The notes beneath the pieces are model-generated. The model ran no database searches. It had not been told where the DNA came from and saw only the letters and a program-made list of their open reading frames with translations. A DNA stretch of 11,367 bases from Verrucomicrobiota bacterium (lineage in GTDB: Bacteria > Verrucomicrobiota > Verrucomicrobiia > Verrucomicrobiales > Verrucomicrobiaceae), in assembly GCA_021413535.1 (NCBI GenBank), contig JAIOQF010000182.1:1-11367 (forward strand), read 5' to 3'. Within the stretch, counting starts at the first letter, position 1, and every line of letters begins with the position of its first letter. A program made the translations under genes and the position numbers. Positions 1 to 8,299 of the stretch are shown piece by piece.

Positions 1-467
1 GGGTCAGCCGCTCCATGCTCAGTGAAATCGAGCGCGAGAATGCGAACCCGACCCTCAGTGTGACTTATCGTATCTCTCAGGCCTTTGGTTTGACGCTTCA
101 TGATCTGATCGAAACAGCCCAGGCTGCCTCCAGCATCCAGATCATTCGCGCTACGGATCGCGCGCAGATTTTTCGGTCGGATCGGCAATGCCAGATCCGG
201 ACGCTATCGCCGCTCAATCTCGAAAAAGATGTCGAGTTCTACGAAGTGACATTGCGCGAGGGCGGCGCTTTACGTAGTCAGCCTCACTATGAAGGCACTC
301 GCGAATTTCTAACCGTGGAGCAAGGTTTCGTCGCGGTCGAGTCTGGCACCGACCGGGATGAACTTAAAAAAAGCGATTCCGCCACCTATCGGGCTGATGT
401 GCCTCATGCCATCGTCAACGTCGGCAAGGGTGAGGCGGTGGTTTTTCTGGTGGTGATTTATCGTTGA
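1..467 (+). CDS. XRE-family transcriptional regulator with C-terminal cupin domain (5' truncated)
   Basis: The reading frame is open to the left edge, so the true start lies outside the window. The visible part begins in the middle of a helix-turn-helix: VSRSMLSEIE reads as the recognition helix of the XRE/Cro fold, followed by NPTLSVTYRISQAFGL, the usual last helices. A linker leads into a small cupin barrel over roughly the last 85 residues. Counting from the ATG at 15, H91, E97 and H131 sit where cupins carry ligand- or metal-binding residues (PHYEGTREF and DVPHAIVN). Proteins with this layout normally bind DNA as dimers and sense a small molecule through the cupin, often controlling a nearby metabolic or transport gene. 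The controlled gene cannot be identified here. The next gene starts 143 bp downstream and is not an obvious target. The family call is firm; the ligand is unknown. Confidence 0.9.
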   Translation, partial: VSRSMLSEIERENANPTLSVTYRISQAFGLTLHDLIETAQAASSIQIIRATDRAQIFRSDRQCQIRTLSPLNLEKDVEFYEVTLREGGALRSQPHYEGTREFLTVEQGFVAVESGTDRDELKKSDSATYRADVPHAIVNVGKGEAVVFLVVIYR

Positions 468-610
468 AGCAATGGGCGCTTTATCCATGCGCTGCACGAA
501 AACTTTGGGGTGGAAACAGCAGTCAGGCTGTGCTCTTTATGCGAAGCAGCACAAGAGACGCCCTGCTTTGCTTATGACTCTGTTGGCATTCATTTTGATG
601 AATCAATCCG

Positions 611-3271
611 ATGCGTGAAGTCATCCGCGTGGTCCAAGCGATCTGCGATCTGGTTCCGACCGGAGGCATGATGCCGGCGGACAAGGAGCTGTTCATCACT
701 TTCATACAATGGCGGGAGCAGGCTGCGGTGCGCCTGAATGAAATCATGGCCGCACTGGATGGCAGGGATGAATATCGCGCGCTTCAGATCTCAGAAATGG
801 AGCCGCGTCTGCCGGGTTTCATGGCTCATCTGGGACTGGTGAACCACATGGGTCTCTCCGAGGAAAAGAAGTGGAAGGCTTATTGCCAGAAACATGGATT
901 GCCGTCCCCGCCGGTGCTGGATCCGGCGGCGGTGCAGCGGCTGCATGATCTCTATATGAAGGGAATCACGACCGAGAGCCCATTCTATAAAGAATGTATC
1001 GCGGCCATGAAAGCAGGCGACGAAGTCCGGGCACTGGCGCTGATCCGCAGCATCGTCCGGCTGACCAAGGACACTGCAGCCAGGGCGCAGATGGATGTCA
1101 TGCTGAAAAAACAGTCGCACGCGCAACTGGTCGCACTGCGCAACTGCCTTGAGCGCGGCGAGGAAGACGGAGTGCTGGCCTGGCTTGATGAGTTTGAACT
1201 TGAGGAAGCGGCCGATCAGGCCAGACAGGGAAACTGGCCCAACGTCTGCGCCAGAATCGCGCGGATACGAAGATTGCACAGCGAGTGGGGGATCAATCTT
1301 GTTCCTGAACAAATCGCCCTGCTGGCGAAGCTCGAAAAAGAGGAGGCGGAAATCAAGGCGGAGACTGAACTAAAATCCAAGTTCATCCAGTCTCTCGCTT
1401 CACTCATGAGTTATGTGGGTCGCTTGCAACATCTGCTGCAGGACGACGAACATTTGTCCCCAGTGGACATTCGCAAGATGCAGGAAAGCCTGTCTGAACT
1501 TCAGGCCGCGGTGGCCCGCTACTATTTTCCAGTTCCGCAAGAAGATGCCAGCCGCGTCCAGGAGATTGTTTTGCTGCTAGAGGACAGATTGAGCAGACAG
1601 GAGCACTCCAGACGTGTGCGTTTCGCGACGATTAATGTGATCGTGATCATTCTCGTCGGCGCGCTCTGGCTGATGCAGCTTTACGGAGATGCCCAGGCCC
1701 AGCTGAGAGAACTGGAAGCGCTGCGCGATGGCCGAATGGCCGGTGCGGCGAACCAGGTGCTTCTTAAAATCATGCAATCTTCCGCCTCATGGATGCTCAA
1801 TCTTTCTCCAGAGACGAGGGCGAAGCTTGAAGCCTTGCGGAAATGGGCGGGACTGGAGCTGAAGCGCATGGAGGAGGTCGATGCCGATATGGCGGAAATT
1901 GATACGCTTTTGGCTAGTTCATCCGAGGAACAGACGCCTGAGGAACTGATGCAGAAGATGCTCGAAATGGAAGAGGAGATGAAGAAGCTCGCGCCCGACT
2001 ATCTCCGGGCGATGCAAACGAAGTTCAAGGGATTGCAAGGCCGGGTCCAAGATCGCTTGCGCGCTCTGCTTGCCCAAAATGTGCAGAAGGTGCGGCAGAT
2101 GCTAGGCGTGTTGGAAAAACTCGCGGCGGATCTTGATTTCGAGAAGTCTGTCCAGGAACTAACTGTGACGCTGGCCACCATTCAGTCCAAGCTCAGGGAG
2201 ATCACTCCGCTGGAACATCCCACGGTGCCGGCACTGACATTGCCCGAAGATATAAACGTGGCCCTCGGCCGCATTCGCAGCAAGTCGAAGCTCTACGCCC
2301 AGGAGTTGACCACCTTCTCCGAGACTAAAAACTCCATGGCGGCAACGGAGAAGCTAGAGCCCTACAGGCTGGCATTGGCTGCCTGCGCCAAACTGCGCTT
2401 CAAGGAATGCCGTGAGGCTGAAGCCATGCTGGCCGTCCTTCCCGGCGAAGACGAGACGCTGGCTCGTCTTTTCTTCAGTGGTGATGTGAAAACGTTGCGG
2501 TTGGCCAAGCAGCAGGCGTCTGCCGGGTTCCGCTTTATCCCGCAGGAAATCACGCCAGATGAACTCAAGAGGCTGGCTGCATTGGGCGATGATCCCAATC
2601 TCCGGGCCGTCGGGCCTGCAAAAAAACTGGTCGAGACGACGCAGTTTCGTCAGGCTGTCAAACCTGCGGGTGGCAAGTTCAGCATTCCATTGCTGGATCT
2701 TATGGATCGCATTGTCCGGTTTTCGGATGGTGATGTTTTGGTCAAAGCATTTTTGTTCCAAGAACTCGGAGGCGTCATGCGTGCCCGTGGCCCGGCTTGG
2801 GGCCTCCATTTTTGTCCGGAGCTGACTCTGAGATTTAATGAACTGGATTCAATCTTCGGCAATGATCGCATTCGCTCAGGCGATTGGAATAAGCCCGGAT
2901 TCCGAAAGAAATGGCAGGCCCAGCTTGAACGTTTTTTTACGGCCATCGTTGAAGACGGTCCGTATTTTGGACTGGCTGAGGCCTCCCGTGATCGTGTTGC
3001 CACGGTGGCGACCACGGGGTTGAACCTCACAGGTTATATTGATGGCGCAAACGAGTCACACCTGAAAAAGAGCGATCAAGAGCAGGGCACGGCCTATGCA
3101 TTTTCTGCGGAAAACATGAAACTGATTCTCATCAAATACATCTCAGGGACTCTGCCAACAACAGATGCCAAAACCTTGCAGAAGTGGTCGCCCATTTTCA
3201 ATATTCCCGGAAAAATCCCGCAGCCTGAAATTAAGCGGGATGAGAAAATATCAAAAGCCGGGGTGCAATAG
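611..3271 (+). CDS. large single-pass membrane protein of unknown function, helical and coiled-coil rich
   Basis: I do not recognise a named family for this 886-residue protein. Residues 1-235 are mostly amphipathic helix with small, alanine-rich repeats, resembling an alpha-solenoid. Residues about 240-330 are highly charged and coiled-coil-like (KLEKEEAEIKAETELK). One clear hydrophobic segment follows at about 338-356 (FATINVIVIILVGALWLM). It is preceded by RRVR, so the positive-inside rule places the N-terminus in the cytoplasm and about 530 residues outside. Residues 358-510 are again long charged helix, with an acidic MLEMEEEMKK stretch. A proline-rich break near 530-545 leads to a more globular C-terminal part (about 680-860). 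There is no signal peptide, nucleotide-binding motif or obvious catalytic motif. The ATG at 611 is the first start after an in-frame stop at 599, and it has a poor ribosome site. An ATG at 668 or 671 behind GGAGG is possible. The gene converges on the downstream peptidase. Confidence 0.85.
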   Translation: MREVIRVVQAICDLVPTGGMMPADKELFITFIQWREQAAVRLNEIMAALDGRDEYRALQISEMEPRLPGFMAHLGLVNHMGLSEEKKWKAYCQKHGLPSPPVLDPAAVQRLHDLYMKGITTESPFYKECIAAMKAGDEVRALALIRSIVRLTKDTAARAQMDVMLKKQSHAQLVALRNCLERGEEDGVLAWLDEFELEEAADQARQGNWPNVCARIARIRRLHSEWGINLVPEQIALLAKLEKEEAEIKAETELKSKFIQSLASLMSYVGRLQHLLQDDEHLSPVDIRKMQESLSELQAAVARYYFPVPQEDASRVQEIVLLLEDRLSRQEHSRRVRFATINVIVIILVGALWLMQLYGDAQAQLRELEALRDGRMAGAANQVLLKIMQSSASWMLNLSPETRAKLEALRKWAGLELKRMEEVDADMAEIDTLLASSSEEQTPEELMQKMLEMEEEMKKLAPDYLRAMQTKFKGLQGRVQDRLRALLAQNVQKVRQMLGVLEKLAADLDFEKSVQELTVTLATIQSKLREITPLEHPTVPALTLPEDINVALGRIRSKSKLYAQELTTFSETKNSMAATEKLEPYRLALAACAKLRFKECREAEAMLAVLPGEDETLARLFFSGDVKTLRLAKQQASAGFRFIPQEITPDELKRLAALGDDPNLRAVGPAKKLVETTQFRQAVKPAGGKFSIPLLDLMDRIVRFSDGDVLVKAFLFQELGGVMRARGPAWGLHFCPELTLRFNELDSIFGNDRIRSGDWNKPGFRKKWQAQLERFFTAIVEDGPYFGLAEASRDRVATVATTGLNLTGYIDGANESHLKKSDQEQGTAYAFSAENMKLILIKYISGTLPTTDAKTLQKWSPIFNIPGKIPQPEIKRDEKISKAGVQ

Positions 3272-3331
3272 GAAAGGGTGCCAACAGATCATTAGATCTA
3301 TGAATGCCTGACCTCGCGGATGTCTCTCTGA

Positions 3332-6322
3332 TCAATCGCGCGAACCAGGCAGGATTTTCAACTCCACTGGCTTGCCGTCGCGCAGAACCGTGATGCCCGT
3401 TTCGATGCCGATTTTCAAATCACCCATGACGTAGGTGTAGTCATAGATATTCTGGATATCTTTGGCGCCAAGTTTGATAATGATATCGCCCGCTTTCACG
3501 CCCGCCTTCGCTGCGGGGCCGATGGGCGAGACACCGCTGAGTTTCACGCCTTTGATGTCGCCCTGCGCGTAGTCCGGAATGGTGCCGAGATAAACCCGCA
3601 AGCCGGTGCGAGTGCCCTGATTTTTTGGAGTCTCCATCGCGATGTAGTCTGGCGCGGCGGCACTGGTCGCGAGCGAGCGGGCGACAAGCCCCATGAATTT
3701 CGCAATCTGCGCGGCCTTGTCGTAGTTGATCTTGTCTGCAGTATCGGAGGGCATGTGATAATCTTCATGCGCGCCGGTGAAGGCATTCAAAGAGGGGACG
3801 CCGCGCAGATAGAAAGTTGTCGAGTCCGTCGGCAGATGAGCGTCGTTCTGTGTGGTGATGGACAGGCCGGTGACGGAGTTGCGCCTCTCGATTTCCTTAG
3901 GCCAGATGCTGCTGCTGCCGACGCCTTGGAGCACGACGGTTTTATTGAAACGGCCAATCATGTCCATGTTGAGGCAGGCGGCAAACATGCCGCCGAGCTT
4001 GGCGTTGGGATCGTTCTTGATCATCTTTGCAAAGTCTTCCACAAAGTGATTGGAACCAAGCAATCCAAGCTCTTCGCCCGACCATGCCGCGAAGATGATG
4101 TCACGCTTCAAATCTAACTTGCCCTGCTTCTTTTGATCGGCGAGCCACTGGGCAATTTCCAGCACGCCAGCGACACCGCTCGCGTTGTCGTCCGCTCCAT
4201 GGTGAATCTTCTTCACGTCGTCACCTTTCGCGCGCGAGTTGGAGCCGCCGTTGCTGCCGAGATGATCCACATGCGCGCAAACGATAAGCGGCGCGACGTG
4301 GCCATTCGGTTCATTGCCTGCGGGAAGGACACCAAGCACGTTGCGGCCTTGTTTCTTCTCCTGCTTAATTTCGATGTTGGTCTCCAGATCAGACCAACCT
4401 TTCAGTTTAAATCCCGCCACCATTTCGCCCTTGTCTAATTTTGTCTGAAGTTCTTTTAGAGTCTTGTCGTCCTCTTTCAATAATGAGTCAGCCAGTGCAT
4501 CCGTGATGCTGACTGCCGCGATACCTGACGACGCGAGCGATGCATCAAAGGTCATCGGAACAAGCTGCTCTATCACTTTGCTGTTCGGACCGCTGGCGAC
4601 GATGATGCCGCACGCTCCTTTTTGCCGCGCTTTGAGTGCCTTGTATCGCAGACTGGTGAAGGACATGAGTTCGTTGCGGCGTTCCTGTGATATGTCTTCC
4701 GGCAGGTAACGCAGCACCAGCACCCATTTGTCCTTCACATCGAGATGCACGTAGGAATCATAGGGCTCGATCTTCTTGCCATCCGAGTTCAGAGCGCTTT
4801 CAGGCGTTTCAATGCCATAGCCCGCAAAGACAATGCCCATACCAAAGGTCTTTCCCGTGCTGGAAAATGAAAGTGGTCGCCAATCCTTTTCAACTTTGCA
4901 GACAAGAGTCGCCTTGGAGTGTGTTGGCGCAAAGATATTTCCTTCTCCCAGCGCCACACCTGCTGTGAAATCAAAGTTCTCAAACCATGTGTCCTTCTCA
5001 CCGGCGCGCAGTAATCCGATTTTATCGAAGACATTCGCGACATATTGAGTAGCCAGTTTTTCGCCTTCAGTGCCCGTGAGACGGCCTTCGAGTTCATCGC
5101 TCGCAAGATAGCTCACGTGCTGTTTCATATCGTTAGCGGTGATGTCGACGCTCAGCTTTGCCAATTGTTCATCCGTCCGCTGGCCAGCTTCTTTAATCAC
5201 TGAGCAATCATTTAAATCCAATGCGGCTAGAGCAGCTTTGTGATTCCACTCTGCGGTGAATATTTGCGACTTGCCATCAGCGGTGCGACCGCTTGTCCAA
5301 GCGAGAGTTTTGCCGTCTGGCGAAAAGACGGGCAGCCCATCGAACCCGTCCGTGTAAGTCACTCGAACTGGATCGTGCTTCCCTTGCGCATCCACGATGA
5401 AGAGCTCGAAATTCTGGAAGCCTTGAGTGTTGTTTGTAAAGATAAGATAGTCGCCACTCGGATGAAAATACGGCGCCCACGACATCGCGCCGACGCGGGT
5501 AATCTGACGCTGATCGCTGCCATCGACGTTCATGGTATATATTTCCGCCGTGTCTCCTTTCTCGCTGAAGCGTCGCCAGCAGATTTTCATTCCGTCCGCG
5601 CTGAAGAACGGGCCGCCATCGTAGCCCGGCACATTCGTGAGCTGTTTCACATTCGTGCCGTCAGCATCCATGACGTAGATATCCATGAAATACTGCTTAT
5701 CGATCTTCAGCCGCTCCTCATCAGTAGGACTGAGCTTTCTGGAATACGCCGCGCGGTTGGAGGCGAAGACGATCTTCTTCCCATCGGGCGAGTAGCAGCC
5801 TTCTGCATCGTAGCCGCGCTCGTGTGTGAGTGGCTTCAGAGTCTTCGTTTTTAATTCATACTCGAAGAGATCGAAGGTCTCGTCGTAGTCCCAGGAATAT
5901 TTCCGCACGCGGTTTTCCGCCCGCTCTTTGAACTCGGCTTCCTGCTTGGCTTTCGCCTCTGGATCGAGGTGCGTGCTCGCGAACATGACCCGTTGACCGT
6001 CAGGATGAATCCAAGCGCAGGTTGTCTTGCCTGTGCCCGGCGAGATGCGTTCCGTGTCGCCAGTCTCCAAATCGAGCAGATAAATCTGGTAGAACGGGTT
6101 GTCCGTTTCACGCTCGCTTTGGAAAATCATTTTCTTTCCGTCCGCGCTGAAATAGCCTTCGCCGCTGCGCTTTCCTTCGAAAGTGAGCTGACGGGCGTTC
6201 GTCAGAAATGATGTTTCGTTGGCGGGACTGGTTGGCGCAGGTGTTTCTGCGAGACCGAAGCCGGTCAAGAAGAGCAAAGCGAGGGCAAGGCGAAGTTTCA
6301 TCAGCAAAGTGAATCTGACCAT
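3332..6322 (-). CDS. exported M28 zinc aminopeptidase with PD40/TolB-like propeller, PA-like and PDZ domains
   Basis: This 996-residue protein probably acts in the periplasm or outside the cell and removes N-terminal residues from peptides. A signal peptide is clear (MKLRLALALLFLTGFGLA). Residues 45-330 hold six PD40 blades, recognisable from repeats such as GCYSPDGKKIVFAS and PVFSPDGKTLAWTS. Residues about 400-660 include a PA-like region (GIVFAGYGIETPE, ARQKGACGIIVASG). The M28 domain follows with its ligand set intact: H684 and D686 (AHVDHLG), D711 (GADDNASG), E750/E751 (SGEELGLLGS), D787 (MDMIGR) and H856 (DYHMPSD). A PDZ domain covers about 905-990 (GPAAKAGVKAGDIIIKLG). The first ATG is at 6322. 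The second, at 6301, gives a tighter signal peptide, and neither has a good ribosome site. The domain calls and catalytic residues are firm; the substrate is unknown. Confidence 0.95.
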   Translation of the reverse strand: MVRFTLLMKLRLALALLFLTGFGLAETPAPTSPANETSFLTNARQLTFEGKRSGEGYFSADGKKMIFQSERETDNPFYQIYLLDLETGDTERISPGTGKTTCAWIHPDGQRVMFASTHLDPEAKAKQEAEFKERAENRVRKYSWDYDETFDLFEYELKTKTLKPLTHERGYDAEGCYSPDGKKIVFASNRAAYSRKLSPTDEERLKIDKQYFMDIYVMDADGTNVKQLTNVPGYDGGPFFSADGMKICWRRFSEKGDTAEIYTMNVDGSDQRQITRVGAMSWAPYFHPSGDYLIFTNNTQGFQNFELFIVDAQGKHDPVRVTYTDGFDGLPVFSPDGKTLAWTSGRTADGKSQIFTAEWNHKAALAALDLNDCSVIKEAGQRTDEQLAKLSVDITANDMKQHVSYLASDELEGRLTGTEGEKLATQYVANVFDKIGLLRAGEKDTWFENFDFTAGVALGEGNIFAPTHSKATLVCKVEKDWRPLSFSSTGKTFGMGIVFAGYGIETPESALNSDGKKIEPYDSYVHLDVKDKWVLVLRYLPEDISQERRNELMSFTSLRYKALKARQKGACGIIVASGPNSKVIEQLVPMTFDASLASSGIAAVSITDALADSLLKEDDKTLKELQTKLDKGEMVAGFKLKGWSDLETNIEIKQEKKQGRNVLGVLPAGNEPNGHVAPLIVCAHVDHLGSNGGSNSRAKGDDVKKIHHGADDNASGVAGVLEIAQWLADQKKQGKLDLKRDIIFAAWSGEELGLLGSNHFVEDFAKMIKNDPNAKLGGMFAACLNMDMIGRFNKTVVLQGVGSSSIWPKEIERRNSVTGLSITTQNDAHLPTDSTTFYLRGVPSLNAFTGAHEDYHMPSDTADKINYDKAAQIAKFMGLVARSLATSAAAPDYIAMETPKNQGTRTGLRVYLGTIPDYAQGDIKGVKLSGVSPIGPAAKAGVKAGDIIIKLGAKDIQNIYDYTYVMGDLKIGIETGITVLRDGKPVELKILPGSRD

Positions 6323-6395
6323 ACCCTACGGACGTCGCAACACGCTGATTGCAAAAATCCACTGGCACGACCCCGCACCGGCAGCACTATTCCCC
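6323..6395. promoter_or_regulatory. divergent intergenic spacer between peptidase and EVE gene
   Basis: These 73 bp separate two genes transcribed away from each other, so promoters for both must lie here or reach into the coding ends. I see no convincing -35/-10 pair in either direction and no strong Shine-Dalgarno sequence before either start. The call rests on gene orientation alone. Confidence 0.4.
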
Positions 6396-6866
6396 ATGCA
6401 ACACTGGCTTCTCAAATCCGAACCTGACACTTTCTCCTTCGACGACCTGAAGAAGCGCCCGAAGAAGACCGAGCCGTGGAATGGCGTGCGGAACTATCAG
6501 GTGCGTAACATGATGCGCGACGAAATGAAACCCGGTGACCTCGGTCTGTTTTATCATTCGAGTTGCGAAGTGCCCGGCGTGGCAGGGGTCGTGCGCATCA
6601 TCAGTGCAGCGAAACCGGATCCAACCCAGTTTGATCCGAAATCGGAGTATTTCGACAAGGGCAGCAAGAAGGAGGAACCGCGCTGGCTGCTTGTGGATGT
6701 GGCGTGGGAAAAGGACTTTTCCAGATTCGTCACTCTGGACGATCTGCGCGCGGAGCCTCGGCTTGCGGACATGCTCATTTTGCGACGCGGCAACCGCCTG
6801 AGCATCACATTGGTGTCAAAACGCGACTTCGATCTCATTTGTAAAATGGGAGGCGCGGGCCAGTGA
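6396..6866 (+). CDS. EVE domain-containing protein (PUA-like fold)
   Basis: This 156-residue protein is essentially one EVE domain, the bacterial relative of human thymocyte nuclear protein 1. It has the usual start (HWLLKSEPDTFSFDDL), then the signature WNGVRNYQVRNMMR from W28, and GDLGLFYHSS near residue 47. EVE domains belong to the PUA-like superfamily together with YTH and ASCH domains and are thought to bind modified bases in nucleic acids. Stand-alone bacterial versions are usually uncharacterised. The frame stays open upstream to 6219, but homologues start at the MQHWLLKSEPD position, so I choose the ATG at 6396. The upstream extension would run into the divergent peptidase gene. The stop codon overlaps a possible GTG start of the next gene by four bases, which suggests co-transcription. 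No restriction or modification partner is nearby. Confidence 0.93.
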   Translation: MQHWLLKSEPDTFSFDDLKKRPKKTEPWNGVRNYQVRNMMRDEMKPGDLGLFYHSSCEVPGVAGVVRIISAAKPDPTQFDPKSEYFDKGSKKEEPRWLLVDVAWEKDFSRFVTLDDLRAEPRLADMLILRRGNRLSITLVSKRDFDLICKMGGAGQ

Positions 6867-7582
6867 GTCGCACGATGGCATCGAGGGGAGCGTGGACACT
6901 TCTGTCCGCTGAAACCTTCTGCCTTTTCGCGTTGCGGACAGGAGTGTCCGCGCTCCTCCTATGCAGCTGCTCAAAAGAAAAGGCGGGGCACACGCCAACC
7001 ATCACCCATTGGGACTTGTTCTCGCCCGCGCTCAGTCAGGAGTGGCGGGAAGCCAAGATGTTCCAGAGCGGCGGCATCACACGCGAAGAAGACGGTTTTA
7101 CGCTTAAAGCTGGCTCGCCGATGACCGGCATCGTTTTTCCCTCGTGGCTGAAGGATGGGATGCCCGTTGCTGATTACGCGATCACCTACGAGGCTCGACG
7201 TGTCAGCGGTGGCGATTTTTTCGGCAGCGTGACATTTCCGGTGCGTGATGACAAAACGTTCATCACCTTCGTTCTTGGCGGCTGGGGCGGATCGCAAGTG
7301 GGCCTCTCTTGCATCGACGGCTATGACGCTTCTGAAAACTTGACCGGCAGCAGTCAACGTTTCGTAAATGACCGATGGTATCGCATCCGCATCGAAGTCC
7401 GCACGAAGGAGATAAAAGTGCTGCTGGACGACCGTCCGATCATCCAGACGAATATCGCAGGCCGCACGTTGGGACTGCGCGCCGGCGAGATCGACCAATG
7501 TGTGCCTTTTGGTTTTGCGACCTACGGGACCGAAGGCCGCGTGCGCAGGTGCGTTGTGGAAAGGCTCAATACAGATCGCTAA
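6863..7582 (+). CDS. putative lipoprotein with DUF1080/concanavalin A-like fold
   Basis: The mature part (about 200 residues) looks like the beta-sandwich called DUF1080 or 3-keto-disaccharide hydrolase in related genomes. It carries FVLGGWGGSQVGLSCIDGYDASEN near residue 137, then RWYRIRIEV and a closing strand rich in R, V and E. I would not assert enzyme activity, because I cannot place catalytic residues. A lipobox-like LCSC ends at C36, so the protein is probably anchored to a membrane. The start is uncertain. GTG at 6863 overlaps the EVE stop codon, ATG at 6875 is next, and TTG at 6932 would give a compact signal (MRTGVSALLLCSC). Residues 8-32 of the longest version are translated from a double palindromic repeat, which favours a start late in, or after, the first arm. 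The gene probably shares a transcript with the EVE gene. Confidence 0.75.
   Translation: MSRTMASRGAWTLLSAETFCLFALRTGVSALLLCSCSKEKAGHTPTITHWDLFSPALSQEWREAKMFQSGGITREEDGFTLKAGSPMTGIVFPSWLKDGMPVADYAITYEARRVSGGDFFGSVTFPVRDDKTFITFVLGGWGGSQVGLSCIDGYDASENLTGSSQRFVNDRWYRIRIEVRTKEIKVLLDDRPIIQTNIAGRTLGLRAGEIDQCVPFGFATYGTEGRVRRCVVERLNTDR
6885..6958. repeat. paired REP-like palindromes forming a 25-bp-stem inverted repeat
   Basis: Positions 6885-6909 pair with 6934-6958 without bulges: 22 Watson-Crick pairs and 3 G-T pairs, with a 24-nt loop. Each arm is itself a small palindrome. The right arm reads GCGGACA-GGAG-TGTCCGC (6934-6951) and the left arm contains GGACA-CTTC-TGTCC (6894-6907). Two related units in opposite orientation are the layout of a REP/BIME-type element. 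It sits between the end of the EVE gene and the body of the lipoprotein gene. As RNA it would form a very stable hairpin. No second copy was noticed in this window. Confidence 0.8.
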
Positions 7583-7638
7583 GTTTCAAGCCGCAGGTTT
7601 TTTGATTGCCCTCTCGCGGGCCGCTGGCATCGTCGCCC

Positions 7639-8247
7639 ATGATTTCTTACCTGCGCGGACAGCTCGTCGAATCGCTGCCGAATCAGCTCATCGTGGACGT
7701 TCACGGTGTCGGTTACAAATGTCTCGTGCCCTTGAGCACTTACGACAAGCTAGCGGGTAACCCTGGTGAAGTAACCCTGCTCACGCATCTTCACATTACC
7801 GAACGCGACCACACTTTGTTCGGCTTTGCCACCAATGAGGAACGCGATTTGTTCAAGCTTCTCATGGATCGAGTCAGCGGCATTGGCCCCAAGCTTGCAC
7901 TCGCCGTGCTCAGTGGCACCAGTGTTTCGGATTTCAAAGACAACGTCATTCGCGGTGACGTGGCTGCGCTTTCCCGCATCAGCGGCGTGGGCAAGAAAAC
8001 GGCCGAGCGCATCGTGCTCGAATTGAAAGACAAGGTCGGCATTGTTGACACCTGGCAGGCGGCGAAAGGCGGCGCGGGCGCGAATGATCCATCGGTCGCG
8101 GCGCAAACGGACGCGATGCTGGCGCTCATCGCCTTGGGCTACAAGCAGAGCGAAGCTCAAAAGGTGGTGGGTGACCTCGTGAAGAAGTCCGGTGCGGAGA
8201 CCATCACCGCCGACAGGCTGATTCGCGACGCGTTGCGGGGAGGGTAA
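7639..8247 (+). CDS. ruvA: Holliday junction branch migration protein RuvA
   Basis: At 202 residues this matches the usual length of RuvA, the subunit that binds four-way DNA junctions and loads the RuvB motor during recombinational repair. The start MISYLRGQLVE and the block VDVHGVGYKCLVPLSTYDKL are typical of the N-terminal OB-fold domain. Two helix-hairpin-helix motifs follow, VSGIGPKLALAVLSG from residue 79 and ISGVGKKTAERIVLELKDK from residue 114, which contact DNA. A low-complexity linker leads to domain III (about 151-202, ALIALGYKQSEAQKVV), which binds RuvB. The frame is open upstream to 7606, but the ATG at 7639 matches the family start. No Shine-Dalgarno sequence is evident. Neither ruvB nor ruvC is in the window. 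The 3' neighbour is a glycosidase. Confidence 0.97.
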   Translation: MISYLRGQLVESLPNQLIVDVHGVGYKCLVPLSTYDKLAGNPGEVTLLTHLHITERDHTLFGFATNEERDLFKLLMDRVSGIGPKLALAVLSGTSVSDFKDNVIRGDVAALSRISGVGKKTAERIVLELKDKVGIVDTWQAAKGGAGANDPSVAAQTDAMLALIALGYKQSEAQKVVGDLVKKSGAETITADRLIRDALRGG

Positions 8248-8299
8248 GCCGGTGAGAGCTGGCTAGTTGTCCGTCGGCATAGCGGATGATCCACCTTGC

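Noticed and set aside
468..610. 143-bp gap after the XRE/cupin gene searched for a promoter or small gene
   Set aside because: Only a 5-bp ACAGC/GCTGT inverted repeat and no convincing -35/-10 pair or coding frame were seen.
791..1312. 173-residue open frame on the - strand
   Set aside because: Antisense to the helical N-terminal region of the 886-residue protein; low-complexity, His- and Arg-rich sequence without a family resemblance.
2354..2809. 151-residue open frame on the - strand
   Set aside because: It lies opposite the 886-residue gene with no start signal and no recognisable domain.
3287..3300. AGATC-ATTA-GATCT hairpin between two convergent genes
   Set aside because: The 5-bp AT-rich stem has no T-run and is too weak to call a terminator.
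5240..5854. 204-residue open frame on the + strand
   Set aside because: It lies antisense within the propeller-coding part of the M28 peptidase, whose frame is clearly the real one from its domains; the opposite frame shows no recognisable family.
6971..7498. 175-residue open frame on the - strand
   Set aside because: Antisense to the DUF1080-like lipoprotein, whose + strand frame has the family motifs.
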